Positions 46,603-56,150 of a stretch of 64,000 bases of DNA are shown piece by piece; within the stretch, counting starts at the first letter, position 1, and the number at the start of each line of letters is the position of its first letter. Made by a program: the position numbers and the translations under genes. Origin of the DNA: Tistrella mobilis (GTDB lineage: Bacteria > Pseudomonadota > Alphaproteobacteria > Tistrellales > Tistrellaceae). The stretch is from NCBI RefSeq assembly GCF_041468085.1, contig NZ_CP121017.1, forward strand, positions 4,029,501 to 4,093,500, read 5' to 3'. The notes under the pieces are model-generated. The model had not been told where the DNA came from, did no database searches, and saw only the letters and a program-made list of their open reading frames with translations.

Positions 46603-49080
46603 TCAGGCCGGAATCGGGGTCGCGGAGGCAAGGGCGCCGGTCTCGGACATCACGTCGGGCAGCCGTTCGGGCAGCGCCTGAAGCCAGGCGCCGCTACGGT
46701 CGCGCCGCCAGCTGCATCCGGTTTCGGGGTCGAGCACCGCCAGCGCGACCCAGCCGTTGTCGAACAGGGTGGAGAGCACGGCATGGCGTTCGATGGCCGC
46801 CTCCACCCGGGCGCGCGGCGCCTGAACCACGGCCATCAGCCGAAGCGGCTCGTGCCGGATCTGCCCGTCCGCCACCATCACCGACTGGAGCGGCAGACCG
46901 ACGGCGAGATCGGGGCCGTTGCCCTTCAGCACGCCCAGCCCCGCCACCGGATCGTGGATGGTCTTCGATCCCGCCCCCCAGATGTCGTTGTCGAGCGTCG
47001 AGAACAGATACTGGGTGTTGATCCACTCCGCGACCACCATCGGCGCGGTCAGGATCACCTCCAGAAGCCGGCCGTCGGCATCCGCCTGCCAGTCATAAGA
47101 ATGCAGGAAGGTCCGCCCGCCAAGGTCGAGATGACGGGTGAGCGCCCGATCGCCGACGATGAAGGCGGCATTGCCGGCCAGTGCCCATTCGGGTCGGACT
47201 TCGGACCAGTCGGCGGCCCGCTTTTCCACCGCCCGGACCGGATCGGCCGGATCGGCATCGGTCAGGTGCGACACCCGCTCGGCAGCCGCCGCCCGCCGCG
47301 CCCGGTCCAGATCGGCCTGAAGCCGCCGGAAGCTCTGCCGGGACGCCGCCACCGGATCCGGATCGAGGGAGACCCGATCGGTGGTGGTGTCATGCTCGGC
47401 CGACAGGAAGCGGGTGGTCTTGGGGATCAGAATGCCCCGCTCCGCCAGCGCCGCCCGCACCGCCGGCGCATTCAGCAGCGCCGCCAGGATCCGGGCGTTG
47501 GGTCCGCCCCGGTTGCCACCGCAGGCACCGCAATCCAGGCCCGAGGCGAAGACGTTGTTGACCGTATGGCCGCCATGGCCGCAGAAAACCACCAGCTCGG
47601 CGAAGCCCTTCGTCAGGCCCATCACCCGCAGCGCGCCCTCGGCGAAGAAGGCCTGCTCGGCAGGCGACAGCCCCAGGATCAGATCCTCCGCGTCGTCATG
47701 GTGGTGGTGGTGATGATCATGGCCGTGATCACGATCGTGATGCAGATCCAGGCCCGGCGCGACCGGCACCTTGGGCATGACGGCCCGGCCGAAACCGGTC
47801 GACAGCCGCTCCGCCAGCCGGGGGGTCAGCGTGCGCAGCATCATGGCCGCACCATGGGCAAGGCCCGTCGCCTCGATATAGCCGAAGCTGCCGGCAACGC
47901 CCGCCTTCAGCTCCTTGACCAGAGACTTCAGCCCGCCCAGCCGCCGCCGGCCGGCGAGGTGCCGCGCCGCCAGATCCGCCGCCTCGGGCAGCGGGTGTTC
48001 GTCGACCAGATGACGGGGCCGGAGCAGCACCGGGCAGGAGGCATGGGGGTCATCCTCGCCGAAGGGCCGCACCGCGACCGGCACGCCGAAGAAGCCGGCG
48101 AAGCCGAGCGTCTCCCAGGGGCCCGTCGCCTCCAGATGCCGCCGCAGCACTTCCGAGCGCACGTCGATGCACAGGACGATCTGGCCGAGGGGCCGGTCCG
48201 TCCCGGCAGCATCCGCCGCGGGCGGGGTGGCAGTCAGCATGGTCAGCAGCCGCTGGCGGTGGCTTTCCTCCCAGGCTTCCAGCGCCACCAGACCGGCCGG
48301 CGCGCGCAGCCGCTTATCCGTCGTCCCGGCCGGCGCTGCAACCGGCGGCAGGGTCACCCCCAGCAGATCCGCGAGCGCCAGCCGCACCGCCACATAGTCG
48401 AGCAGAGAGGCGGGGGCAACGGCATTCCAGGGATGATGCCCCCCTTCGGCCACCCGCCAGCGCAGATGCGCAACCCAACCCGGCAGGGCGACCAGATGGG
48501 CCCGGATGATCCCCTCCCGGGTGGCAACGTCCAGCCCGGCCAGACGCTGGTGGACCAGCACCGCCGGATCGTCCGGAAGCCCGTCGATCCGCCGCCGCTC
48601 GGGGATCGCCCGATCATGGCGTGCCAGCCGCCGCCAGGCCCGGTAGAAGCCCAGCTCCCGGTCCGGCATCGGCCAGCTCGCCTGCCCCTGGTCGAGGAAG
48701 GCCGCAAGCCAGAAGCCGGTCAGCCGGTCGAGTTCGGCGGCGGCGGCGGTGGCCGCCCGCCGGCCGGGCAGGACCTCGTGCCGCAGCGCCTTGATCAGGC
48801 GGTCGGGATCGGCCAGCTCCGGCCGACCATGGCGCAGCGCGGCAACCGTCAGCACCGGGGCAGAGATCCGGCCATCGGCCAGGGCCGGGGCCACCATCCC
48901 GGCATCGGGCCAGGGCCGACCGCCGAACAGCCGGGCCGCCTCGGCGGTCGCCGCCTCGAAGGGCAGATCCTCCAGCCCCTGAAGAGGGTTGATGGCGATC
49001 ATGGTGTGGAGGGGCCGCCAGGGAGCGATGCAGGCAGCAGCGGCTTCGATTTCGGCCAGGAGCCGTGCAGTCTCAGGCAT
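46603..49080 (-). CDS. dabA: DabA, cytoplasmic carbonic-anhydrase-like subunit of the DAB inorganic-carbon transporter
   Basis: An 825-residue UPF0753/DUF2309 protein. The zinc/active-site positions of the family are present: Cys304 and Asp306 in VLCIDVRSE, His502 in CGHGGH, and Cys517 in SGLDCGAC. The spacing His-Cys of 15 equals that of the characterised Halothiobacillus DabA. With DabB it is thought to convert CO2 to trapped bicarbonate using membrane energy. An unusual His/Asp-rich segment, HHDRDHGHDHHHHHHDD, occupies about 447-463. The ATG at 49080 overlaps the dabB end by 8 bp. A longer frame exists but runs into dabB. Confidence 0.95.
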   Translation of the reverse strand: MPETARLLAEIEAAAACIAPWRPLHTMIAINPLQGLEDLPFEAATAEAARLFGGRPWPDAGMVAPALADGRISAPVLTVAALRHGRPELADPDRLIKALRHEVLPGRRAATAAAAELDRLTGFWLAAFLDQGQASWPMPDRELGFYRAWRRLARHDRAIPERRRIDGLPDDPAVLVHQRLAGLDVATREGIIRAHLVALPGWVAHLRWRVAEGGHHPWNAVAPASLLDYVAVRLALADLLGVTLPPVAAPAGTTDKRLRAPAGLVALEAWEESHRQRLLTMLTATPPAADAAGTDRPLGQIVLCIDVRSEVLRRHLEATGPWETLGFAGFFGVPVAVRPFGEDDPHASCPVLLRPRHLVDEHPLPEAADLAARHLAGRRRLGGLKSLVKELKAGVAGSFGYIEATGLAHGAAMMLRTLTPRLAERLSTGFGRAVMPKVPVAPGLDLHHDRDHGHDHHHHHHDDAEDLILGLSPAEQAFFAEGALRVMGLTKGFAELVVFCGHGGHTVNNVFASGLDCGACGGNRGGPNARILAALLNAPAVRAALAERGILIPKTTRFLSAEHDTTTDRVSLDPDPVAASRQSFRRLQADLDRARRAAAAERVSHLTDADPADPVRAVEKRAADWSEVRPEWALAGNAAFIVGDRALTRHLDLGGRTFLHSYDWQADADGRLLEVILTAPMVVAEWINTQYLFSTLDNDIWGAGSKTIHDPVAGLGVLKGNGPDLAVGLPLQSVMVADGQIRHEPLRLMAVVQAPRARVEAAIERHAVLSTLFDNGWVALAVLDPETGCSWRRDRSGAWLQALPERLPDVMSETGALASATPIPA

Positions 49081-50545
49081 GGGAAGCACCCTTCGTGACG
49101 GAGAACGTGGTGGCGGCGGGCCGTCCCGCCGTGGCAAAGAAGGTCCAGGCAGCGGCGGCCCGACGATCGAGGCCAAGGGCGGTTGCGCCCCAGCCCATGA
49201 GCAGGGCCACCGGCAGCAGAAGATGATGCAGAGCGAGCGGCTGCGGTGCCGCCCCGACACCCGTCAGGGCATCGACGATCAGGATGACGGCGCCGTAGAG
49301 ACCGCCGGCGATCAGGGCCGCCACCGGCAGCGCCAGCACCACCACCATGGTCCGGGCTCCGGTGCGCAGGACACCGGTTGCGAGCTGCAGCCCGGCCAGG
49401 CCCGCGATCGCCACCAGGATGGCGCCGGTGTCGGCCCGGCCCCCGAGCGTTGCGTCGAGCTTGCCGGTCACCAGGGCGAAGCCGGCGCCGGCGGCGATGG
49501 CCGCAGGCCAGGCGAGCATCAGGCGGGACGCCGTCGCCGGCACCGACGCCCGGGGTGCATGGGCACCGGCCAGCGCCGAGCCCGCCCCCAGGAAGAGGCT
49601 CGCCTTGTAGAGCCCGTGCAGCACCAGATGGGCAAGGGCGGCGCCGGGGAAGCCCAGAGCGGCCTGGACCGTCATATAGCCCATCTGCGCGCTGGTGGAG
49701 GCCGCCAGCCCCCGCTTCACGCCCGTCTGGGCCCGCGACGCGGCCGCCCCGATCAGCATCGCAAGGCTGCCCATGGCGAAGGCCGCAACGGTTGCCGCCG
49801 GCACCGCCTCGAAGACCGGCAGGGTCCGCAGCATCAGGATGCCGCCGGCATTGACCAGGCCTGCATGCATGAAGGCGGAGACGGGGGTGGGCGCGGTCAT
49901 CGAGGCCATCAGCCAGCCATGGGCGGGTGGCAGGGCACACTGCACCACCACCACGGCCACGAAGGCCAGCGCCGCCAGGGTGATCATCATGGGATCCGCA
50001 GCGGCCAGCCCGCCGGCCGCAAGCGCAGAGAACCGGTGCCCGCCCGTGGCAAGCCAGAGCAGCAGCAATCCGGCCGCCAGGAAGACGGTCCCGCCGATCA
50101 GGCTGCGCCGCGCCAGGGCGGCTGCGGCATCGGCCGCCCCCCAGCCCCGGGCGTGGCCGATCGCCCGCGGCAGCACCAGTGCCACCACCACCCAGGCGCC
50201 GAGGAAGGCCAGCATGTGGTCGGCGGCCGCCAGAACCAGGGCCGCGAGCGTCAGGATGCCGAGCCGGCGATCGAAACCGCTGCGGTCGCGGTCACCGTCC
50301 ATGTACCGCCAGGCGAAGCCCTGGACCAGGGCGGACAGGCCCAACACCGCCGTGGCCAGGAAGAGCGCCGCCCTGTCGATGGTGAGCGGGCCGAGGACGA
50401 TGCCATCCCCGACCGGCAGCGCCACAAGCGCAGCCGCGGCCGCCAGCGCGGCGGCGCCGGTCAGATGGCGAAGCCCCGGGCGGTGACGACCGGTGGCCTG
50501 CGGCAGAGGCTGAACGCTGCGCGTCGCTGTCTGAAAACCGGTCAT
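49073..50545 (-). CDS. dabB: DabB, proton-conducting membrane subunit of the DAB transporter
   Basis: A 490-residue membrane protein related to the NuoL/MrpA antiporter-like subunits, with about 13 hydrophobic segments. The Proton_antipo_M hallmarks are LPPAHGWLMASMTAPTPVSAFMHAGLVNAGGI (near 205-235) and ASTSAQMGYM with HLVLHGLYKASLFLGAG. In DAB systems it couples ion gradient to DabA. It starts at ATG 50545 with GGAGG 9 nt upstream and overlaps dabA by 8 bp. It is not part of a complex I operon here: no other nuo or mrp gene is near. Confidence 0.94.
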   Translation of the reverse strand: MTGFQTATRSVQPLPQATGRHRPGLRHLTGAAALAAAAALVALPVGDGIVLGPLTIDRAALFLATAVLGLSALVQGFAWRYMDGDRDRSGFDRRLGILTLAALVLAAADHMLAFLGAWVVVALVLPRAIGHARGWGAADAAAALARRSLIGGTVFLAAGLLLLWLATGGHRFSALAAGGLAAADPMMITLAALAFVAVVVVQCALPPAHGWLMASMTAPTPVSAFMHAGLVNAGGILMLRTLPVFEAVPAATVAAFAMGSLAMLIGAAASRAQTGVKRGLAASTSAQMGYMTVQAALGFPGAALAHLVLHGLYKASLFLGAGSALAGAHAPRASVPATASRLMLAWPAAIAAGAGFALVTGKLDATLGGRADTGAILVAIAGLAGLQLATGVLRTGARTMVVVLALPVAALIAGGLYGAVILIVDALTGVGAAPQPLALHHLLLPVALLMGWGATALGLDRRAAAAWTFFATAGRPAATTFSVTKGASHA

Positions 50546-50597
50546 CTGCGGACACCTCCGTTGCGTGGGGACGTGACCGCTTTTCGCATACGCAGAA

Positions 50598-50616
50598 AAA
50601 TCCGTGAAACGGATTT
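50598..50616 (-). terminator. Intrinsic terminator between lysR and dabB
   Basis: On the gene strand, AAATCCGT-TTC-ACGGATTT is a perfect 8-bp hairpin running into TTTTT. It lies 21 bp after the lysR stop, so the dab genes need their own promoter or read-through. It may equally serve as an attenuator. Confidence 0.75.
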
Positions 50617-50637
50617 ATTTAATCGATCTTATCAGTT

Positions 50638-51537
50638 TTATCGATAAGTCTGGACCCGGTCGCGGATGAAACCGGCCAGCGCCGCAGTCGCCGGATCCGG
50701 CCGCGGCACCGACAGAAGACAGATCTCCGCATCACTCAGCATGGGCCAGCCGCGACGGGAATCGAACCCGACCAGCCCCTCGGGCACCATGGTCCGGGGC
50801 AGTACGGTGAACCCCAGCCCGGCCTTCACCGCCGCCACGGCGCCGGCGAAACTCGGGCTGGAATAGGCCACCGTCCAGGGCAGGCCGATCTCCGCCAGCG
50901 CGCGGGTCGCACGCGCCCGATAGACGCAGGGCGGCGGCGACAGCACCAGCGGCAACGGGGCCGAGGCCGCGCCATCCGCCACCTCGGCAAAGGGCGTTTC
51001 CGGATCCAGATCCGGCCCGCCGACCCAGACCAGATGTTCCCGCCAGAGCCGGATGCTGTCGGCATGCAGGTCGTCGGGATCCTGCTTGATCACGATCAGG
51101 TCATAGCGCCCGGCCTTCAGACCGTCGATCAGATGCAGGGTCAGATCGCAGTTCACATCCAGCCGGATGCGGGGATGGGCGGCGGCGAAGGCCGCCAGGA
51201 TTTCGGGCAGATAGCGCGTGGCGAAGTCCTCGGGTGAGCCGAAGCGGACCTCGCCCGCGATCTCGGGCGTGCGGAACCGGTCGAGCATCGTATCCGACAG
51301 CCGGATCATCTGTCGGGCATAGCCCAGCAGCACCTCGCCCTCGCGGGTCAGGCGGACATTGCGCTTGTCCCGGTCGAACAGGGTACAACCGACCAGATCC
51401 TCCAGCTTGCGGATCTGGGTGCTGACCGCCGATTGCGACCGCCCGACCCGTTCGGCCGTGCGGGAGAAGCTGCGTGTTTCAGCCAAAGAGACGAAACTCC
51501 GCAGCAGCGCCGTATCGATATCATGCACCGCAGACAT
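50638..51537 (-). CDS. LysR-family regulator of the dab cluster
   Basis: A 299-residue LysR regulator. The winged helix is at residues 9-67 (SFSRTAERVGRSQSAVSTQI, LFDRDKRNVRLTREGE), with the periplasmic-binding-like effector domain after residue 95. It lies 20 bp downstream of ppc and 92 bp upstream of dabB, all in the same direction. LysR genes accompany DAB operons in other bacteria, so control of dabBA by inorganic-carbon status is the natural guess. GGGGAGG lies only 1-2 nt before the ATG; the GTG three codons later is better spaced. Confidence 0.9.
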   Translation of the reverse strand: MSAVHDIDTALLRSFVSLAETRSFSRTAERVGRSQSAVSTQIRKLEDLVGCTLFDRDKRNVRLTREGEVLLGYARQMIRLSDTMLDRFRTPEIAGEVRFGSPEDFATRYLPEILAAFAAAHPRIRLDVNCDLTLHLIDGLKAGRYDLIVIKQDPDDLHADSIRLWREHLVWVGGPDLDPETPFAEVADGAASAPLPLVLSPPPCVYRARATRALAEIGLPWTVAYSSPSFAGAVAAVKAGLGFTVLPRTMVPEGLVGFDSRRGWPMLSDAEICLLSVPRPDPATAALAGFIRDRVQTYR

Positions 51538-51557
51538 GCCTCCCCAGCTCTGCAGGC

Positions 51558-54335
51558 TCAGCCACTGTTGCGCAGACCGGCCGAGATCCCGTTGATGGTG
51601 AGATGGATACCGGAAAGATGGCGGTCGCTGCCCGCCTCCGACCGGTGCTGGCGCAGCATTTCGACCTGAACATGGTTCAGCGGGTCCAGATAGGGAAAGC
51701 GATCACGGATGGAGCGCGCCAGCTGCGGCGTCCGCTCCAGCACCATCGTCTGACCGGTGATCGCCAGAAGCGCCGCCTCGGACGACTGCCATTCGGCACG
51801 GATCCGGCCGAACACGGCCTCGCGCAGCGCCTCGTCGGGCACAAGTTCCGCATAGCGGGATGCAATCGCCATGCTGGTCTTGGCCAGCACCATCTCCATG
51901 TTCGACAGCAGCGTGGTGAAGAAGGGCCAGTCGCGATACATGCGCCGCAACCGGTCGAGCCCGGCATCGCCATGACGGTCGCGCCAGGCAGTCACCGCCG
52001 CTCCGAATCCGTACCAGCCGGGCAGCATGGCCCGGCATTGCGACCACGAGAACACCCAGGGGATCGCGCGCAGATCCTCGATCCGCCGGGTGCGGCTGCG
52101 CGAGGCGGGCCGGCTGCCGATATTGAGCGAGGCGATCTCGGTGATGACGGTCGATGCCCAGAAATAATCCTCGAAGCCCGGCGTTTCGTAGACCAGGTCC
52201 CGATAGGCCGCAAAGGCGGTTCCGGACAGCTCTTCCATCGCCGCCATGTCGGCCTCGATATCGGCACAGGCCGGCTGGGGCAGAAGGCTCGCTTCCAGCG
52301 TCGCCGCGACGAAGGTTTCGAGATTGCGCCGGCCGAGCCCGGGATTGGCGTATTTGCTGGAAATGATCTCGCCCTGTTCGGTGACGCGGATCCGGCCGCC
52401 CACGGCACCGGCCGGCTGGGCCAGGATCGCGTCATAGGCCGACCCGCCGCCCCGACCGACCGAGCCGCCGCGACCATGGAACAGGCGCAGCGCCACCCCG
52501 GCCTCGCGGAAGCAGGCGACCAGCTCGGTCTCGGCCTTGTAGAGTTCCCAGCGCGAGGTGACGAAGCCGCCATCCTTGTTGCTGTCCGAATACCCCAGCA
52601 TCACTTCCTGCATCTCCCCGCGCGATGCGACGAGGCGGCGATAGGCCGGGCAGGCAAAGGCGCGACGCATGATCCCGGGTGCGGCACGCAGATCGGCAAT
52701 GGTCTCGAACAGCGGAACGATATTCACGGCGGCGCCGCCGTCGGGCCGCACCATGCCGACTTCCTTGAGCAACAGCGCCAGCTCCAGCAGATCGGAGGCG
52801 CTATCGGTCTTCGAAATGATCACGTTCTCGATCGCCTGCGGCCCGAGGCGACGGTGGATCGCGGCGGCTTCTGCGAAGATTGCGAATTCCGATGCCGTTT
52901 CTTCGCAATATTTTGCGAAGGGTGACACCAGCGGTCGGGCGGTGACGAGTTCGCGTTCGAGCAGGGCGATGCGTGCCTCCTCGTCCAGCGACAGATAGTC
53001 GGTGCCGGGGGCGGCCACCTCCAGCAGCTCGGCCACCGTGCGCTCATGCACGGCCGAGTTCTGACGCAGGTCGAGCACTGCCAGATGGAAGCCGAAGCAA
53101 TCCGCCGCCCGCCGCAGCCGCCGCAGCCGGCCGCGGGCGAGCAGCACCGATCCGTTGGCGACCAGACTGGCGTGGATGATATCGAGATCCCGCGCGAATT
53201 CGGCGGGATCGGCATAACGCGGCGCCTCGGGCACCGCCCGGATCACGGCATCGGCCGCATCCAGGGCCACGGCTGTCGCCGCCATCCGCGCGTGAACCCC
53301 GGCAACCGCCAGGCGATAGGGCTCCTGGCGCTGATGTTCGGGGGTCACCGGCGAGGCCGCCGCCAGGGCCGCCAGATCGTCGGTCACCGGCACCAGCGTC
53401 GCCGAGAGCGAAAGTTCGGCCCCCAGCTCATGCAGTTCGGCAAGGTAGAATTTCATCGCCTGGCGGGTGTGCAGCCGCATGGTCGTGCGCAGCACATCCG
53501 CCGTCACGAAGGGATTGCCGTCCCGGTCCCCGCCGATCCAGCTGCCCATCTTCAGGAACGACGCGAGTCCGGGCCGCGCCTCGGCCGTGCTGCCGGCGCG
53601 GCGGGCGAGCATATCCTCCACCCGGGCATGAACGGCCGGCACCTCGGTGAGGAAGGTTTCGTCGTAATAGCTCAACCCGTTGACCACCTCGTCGATGACG
53701 GTGAGGCGGGTGCGGCGCAGCATGGCGGTCTGCCAGAGGGTGAGCACCGCGCGGGTAACCTCTTCCTCGATCGCCGCCGCCTCTTCACCCTGCGGCCGCT
53801 CACGGTCCCGGCGGTCGAGCAGACGGGCGATTTCCGCCTCGCGGGTCAATGTGCTTTTCCGGCGGACCTCGGTCGGATGCGCGGTCAGCACCGGCCCCAC
53901 CCGCGCGCCGTCGAAGAAGGCGGCAAGGACGTCGGGATCCAACCCTTCGGTTGCGGCGCGTGCCATCGCGTAATCGAGCGTCCCCGCCGCCGGCCCGTCG
54001 CCGTCGGGCATGCCCGCGCGCGACTGGCGCAACCGGTCCTGGTCCTCCGCGATATTGGCCAGGTGAGAGAAGTAGCTGAAGGCACGGACGATCTTCAGCC
54101 CTTGTACCGTATCCATGCCGCCGAGCAGGGCATCGAGTTCGTCATGGGCTGCACGATCTTCGTCACGATGGAAGCGGATCGAAGTCTGGCGGATCCGCTC
54201 CACCAGATCAAAGACCTCCGCCCCCTCGTGAAGGCGGACGATGTCGCCCAGGATCCGGCCGAGGAAGCGGATGTCGTCCTTGAGCGCCGCGTCGGACCCG
54301 TTGCCATTGCCGCCCCTGGCGACACCGCGCGTCAT
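51558..54335 (-). CDS. ppc: Phosphoenolpyruvate carboxylase
   Basis: Carboxylates PEP with bicarbonate to oxaloacetate, the main anaplerotic reaction. It has 925 residues (family 880-970). Catalytic His153 is in [13 protein letters not shown]; further signatures are [11 protein letters not shown], the glycine-rich loop [13 protein letters not shown], and [14 protein letters not shown]. The end, LRNSG, matches the essential C-terminal tail. ATG 54335 has GAGG 8 nt upstream; a GTG six codons earlier is nearly as good. The dab genes start 1 kb downstream in the same orientation. Confidence 0.97.
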   Translation of the reverse strand: MTRGVARGGNGNGSDAALKDDIRFLGRILGDIVRLHEGAEVFDLVERIRQTSIRFHRDEDRAAHDELDALLGGMDTVQGLKIVRAFSYFSHLANIAEDQDRLRQSRAGMPDGDGPAAGTLDYAMARAATEGLDPDVLAAFFDGARVGPVLTAHPTEVRRKSTLTREAEIARLLDRRDRERPQGEEAAAIEEEVTRAVLTLWQTAMLRRTRLTVIDEVVNGLSYYDETFLTEVPAVHARVEDMLARRAGSTAEARPGLASFLKMGSWIGGDRDGNPFVTADVLRTTMRLHTRQAMKFYLAELHELGAELSLSATLVPVTDDLAALAAASPVTPEHQRQEPYRLAVAGVHARMAATAVALDAADAVIRAVPEAPRYADPAEFARDLDIIHASLVANGSVLLARGRLRRLRRAADCFGFHLAVLDLRQNSAVHERTVAELLEVAAPGTDYLSLDEEARIALLERELVTARPLVSPFAKYCEETASEFAIFAEAAAIHRRLGPQAIENVIISKTDSASDLLELALLLKEVGMVRPDGGAAVNIVPLFETIADLRAAPGIMRRAFACPAYRRLVASRGEMQEVMLGYSDSNKDGGFVTSRWELYKAETELVACFREAGVALRLFHGRGGSVGRGGGSAYDAILAQPAGAVGGRIRVTEQGEIISSKYANPGLGRRNLETFVAATLEASLLPQPACADIEADMAAMEELSGTAFAAYRDLVYETPGFEDYFWASTVITEIASLNIGSRPASRSRTRRIEDLRAIPWVFSWSQCRAMLPGWYGFGAAVTAWRDRHGDAGLDRLRRMYRDWPFFTTLLSNMEMVLAKTSMAIASRYAELVPDEALREAVFGRIRAEWQSSEAALLAITGQTMVLERTPQLARSIRDRFPYLDPLNHVQVEMLRQHRSEAGSDRHLSGIHLTINGISAGLRNSG

Positions 54336-54510
54336 GCCTTCGTCCTCGCTCACGCCCTGCTCCCTGCGTCTCTGGCGGCCATGCCATCTGCTGCCGCACC
54401 CCTCTATTGGTAAGGCCGAGGGCGCGGCACCACAAGGCGAAGACTTGCTCCTTTCGCCGCAATGCGGCAGAGAAAGCCTCATGCCAGCCACCCGTCACCG
54501 GAACCCGATC

Positions 54511-54984
54511 ATGGCCACCACGCCGCCCGCGATTCTCTTCGTCTGCCTGGGGAATATCTGCCGTTCGCCACTCGCGGAAGCCGCCATGCACCGGGCAGCC
54601 GCCGCTGCGGATCTGGAGGTGGTGATCGATTCCGCCGGCATCGGCGGCTGGCACGCAGGCGACATGCCCGATGGCCGCGCCCGGGCGGTGGCCGCCCGCC
54701 ACGGCATCGACATCAGCGGCTATCGGGCCCGCCAGGTGACCCGGTCCGACTTCACCCGCTTTACCCATCTGGTCGCCATGGACCACGAGAACCTGGAGGC
54801 GCTCCGCCGTCTGGCCCCCGCCGGAGCCACGGCCGCCCTGTCCCTGATGCTGGATCACGTCCCCGGCCGGGCGGGACAGGCGGTGGCCGATCCCTATTAC
54901 GGCGCCGATGCCGGCTTCGACCGCACCTGGGCCGAGGTGTCCGCCGGCGCCGAGGGGCTGGTTGCATTGCTGCGCCAGGGCTGA
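54511..54984 (+). CDS. Low-molecular-weight protein-tyrosine phosphatase
   Basis: A 157-residue cytoplasmic phosphatase. The P-loop CLGNICRS (Cys12 nucleophile, Arg18) sits at the N-terminus and the general acid Asp127 in ADPYYG, both at family positions. An earlier in-frame ATG at 54481 is possible. It is divergent from ppc and 128 bp ahead of an aldo/keto reductase. No exopolysaccharide kinase partner is nearby, so it is probably a housekeeping phosphatase. Confidence 0.94.
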   Translation: MATTPPAILFVCLGNICRSPLAEAAMHRAAAAADLEVVIDSAGIGGWHAGDMPDGRARAVAARHGIDISGYRARQVTRSDFTRFTHLVAMDHENLEALRRLAPAGATAALSLMLDHVPGRAGQAVADPYYGADAGFDRTWAEVSAGAEGLVALLRQG

Positions 54985-55112
54985 TCATCCCCGGCAGGAC
55001 GAATTCCGCTCAGGCTGCCCCCCGGCCGATTTGGGGGTGACCCCGGGTCCCGCTTCCGCTCTGCTGCATGTCGCAGGCCTTGCGCGACAGAACGCAAAGG
55101 GGAGGAAGATCC

Positions 55113-56138
55113 ATGGACTACCGCACGCTCGGCGGCTCGGGGCTCAAGGTTCCGGCGCTGATCCTGGGCACCGCCACCTTCGGCGGCAGCACCGAATTCT
55201 TCCGCAAATGGGGGGAGACCGGGGTGGCGGAAGCCAGCCGGCTGGTCGATATGGCGCTGGATGCCGGCTGCACCATGTTCGACACCGCCGACAGCTACTC
55301 GCTCGGCCGGTCGGAAGAGATCCTGGGCGAAGCGATCCGCGGCCGACGCGACCGGCTGCTGATCGCAACCAAGACCGGCATGGCGCTGGGCCCCGGCCCC
55401 AACGATCTCGGCACCTCGCGCAGCCGGATCATCGCCTCATGCGAGGCAAGCCTGAAGCGGCTCGGCACCGATCGGATCGACCTTTACCAGCTCCACGCCT
55501 TCGACGCGGTGACGCCGGTGGAAGAAATGCTGCAGGCGCTGGACATACTGATCCGCGACGGCAAGATCCGCTATGCCGGGGTCTCGAACTATTCCGGCTG
55601 GCATCTGATGAAGATGCTGGCCGCAGCCGACCGCCTGGGCCTGCCCCGGCCGGTGGCACACCAGGTCTACTACTCCCTCGTCGCCCGGGACGTCGAGTGG
55701 GAACTGATGCCCCTCGGGCTCGACCAGAAGGTCGGCACCCTGGTCTGGAGCCCCCTCGGCGGGGCGCAGCTGTCGGGCCGGATCGGACGCAACCGACCGG
55801 CACCGGCCGACAGCCGGGCTGCGACCGATGCCAGCTGGCAGGTGCCGGAAGAGCGGCTCTATGCGATCACCGACGTGCTTGATGCCCTGGCGGCCGAGAC
55901 AGGACACAGCGTTCCTCAACTCGCCCTCGCCTGGCTGCTGGGCCGGCCGGGGGTTTCAGGGCTGGTGATCGGCGCCCGCACCCCGGAACAGCTGGCGGCA
56001 AATCTGACGGCCGGGGAAATCATGCTCGACGCGGATCAGATCGCCCGGCTCGATGCGGCAAGTGCAGCCCGTCCACCCTATCCCTATTGGCACCAGCAGC
56101 GGACCATGGCCGTCCGCAATCCCTCGCCGGTGCGCTGA
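55113..56138 (+). CDS. Aldo/keto reductase
   Basis: A 341-residue (beta/alpha)8 NADPH-dependent oxidoreductase. The catalytic tetrad is Asp57, Tyr62 (FDTADSYSLG), Lys87 (ATKTG) and His128 (LYQLHAFD). The C-terminal cofactor motif is PGVSGLVIGARTPEQL. It resembles the YajO/YhdN-like AKR group. The ATG at 55113 is preceded by GGGGAGGAAG; a longer frame adds 15 residues. Substrate unknown. It converges on the ion-channel gene with 12 bp between stops. Confidence 0.93.
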   Translation: MDYRTLGGSGLKVPALILGTATFGGSTEFFRKWGETGVAEASRLVDMALDAGCTMFDTADSYSLGRSEEILGEAIRGRRDRLLIATKTGMALGPGPNDLGTSRSRIIASCEASLKRLGTDRIDLYQLHAFDAVTPVEEMLQALDILIRDGKIRYAGVSNYSGWHLMKMLAAADRLGLPRPVAHQVYYSLVARDVEWELMPLGLDQKVGTLVWSPLGGAQLSGRIGRNRPAPADSRAATDASWQVPEERLYAITDVLDALAAETGHSVPQLALAWLLGRPGVSGLVIGARTPEQLAANLTAGEIMLDADQIARLDAASAARPPYPYWHQQRTMAVRNPSPVR

Positions 56139-56150
56139 GCCCGGCTGCGG

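Noticed and set aside
46090-49098. A 1002-codon plus-strand frame over dabA
   Set aside because: Antisense to DabA with all active-site residues; low-complexity Arg/Gln/Gly-rich translation.
49073-50545. NuoL or MrpA subunit of complex I or an antiporter
   Set aside because: Adjacent dabA, the 8-bp overlap and the absence of other nuo/mrp genes identify it as DabB.
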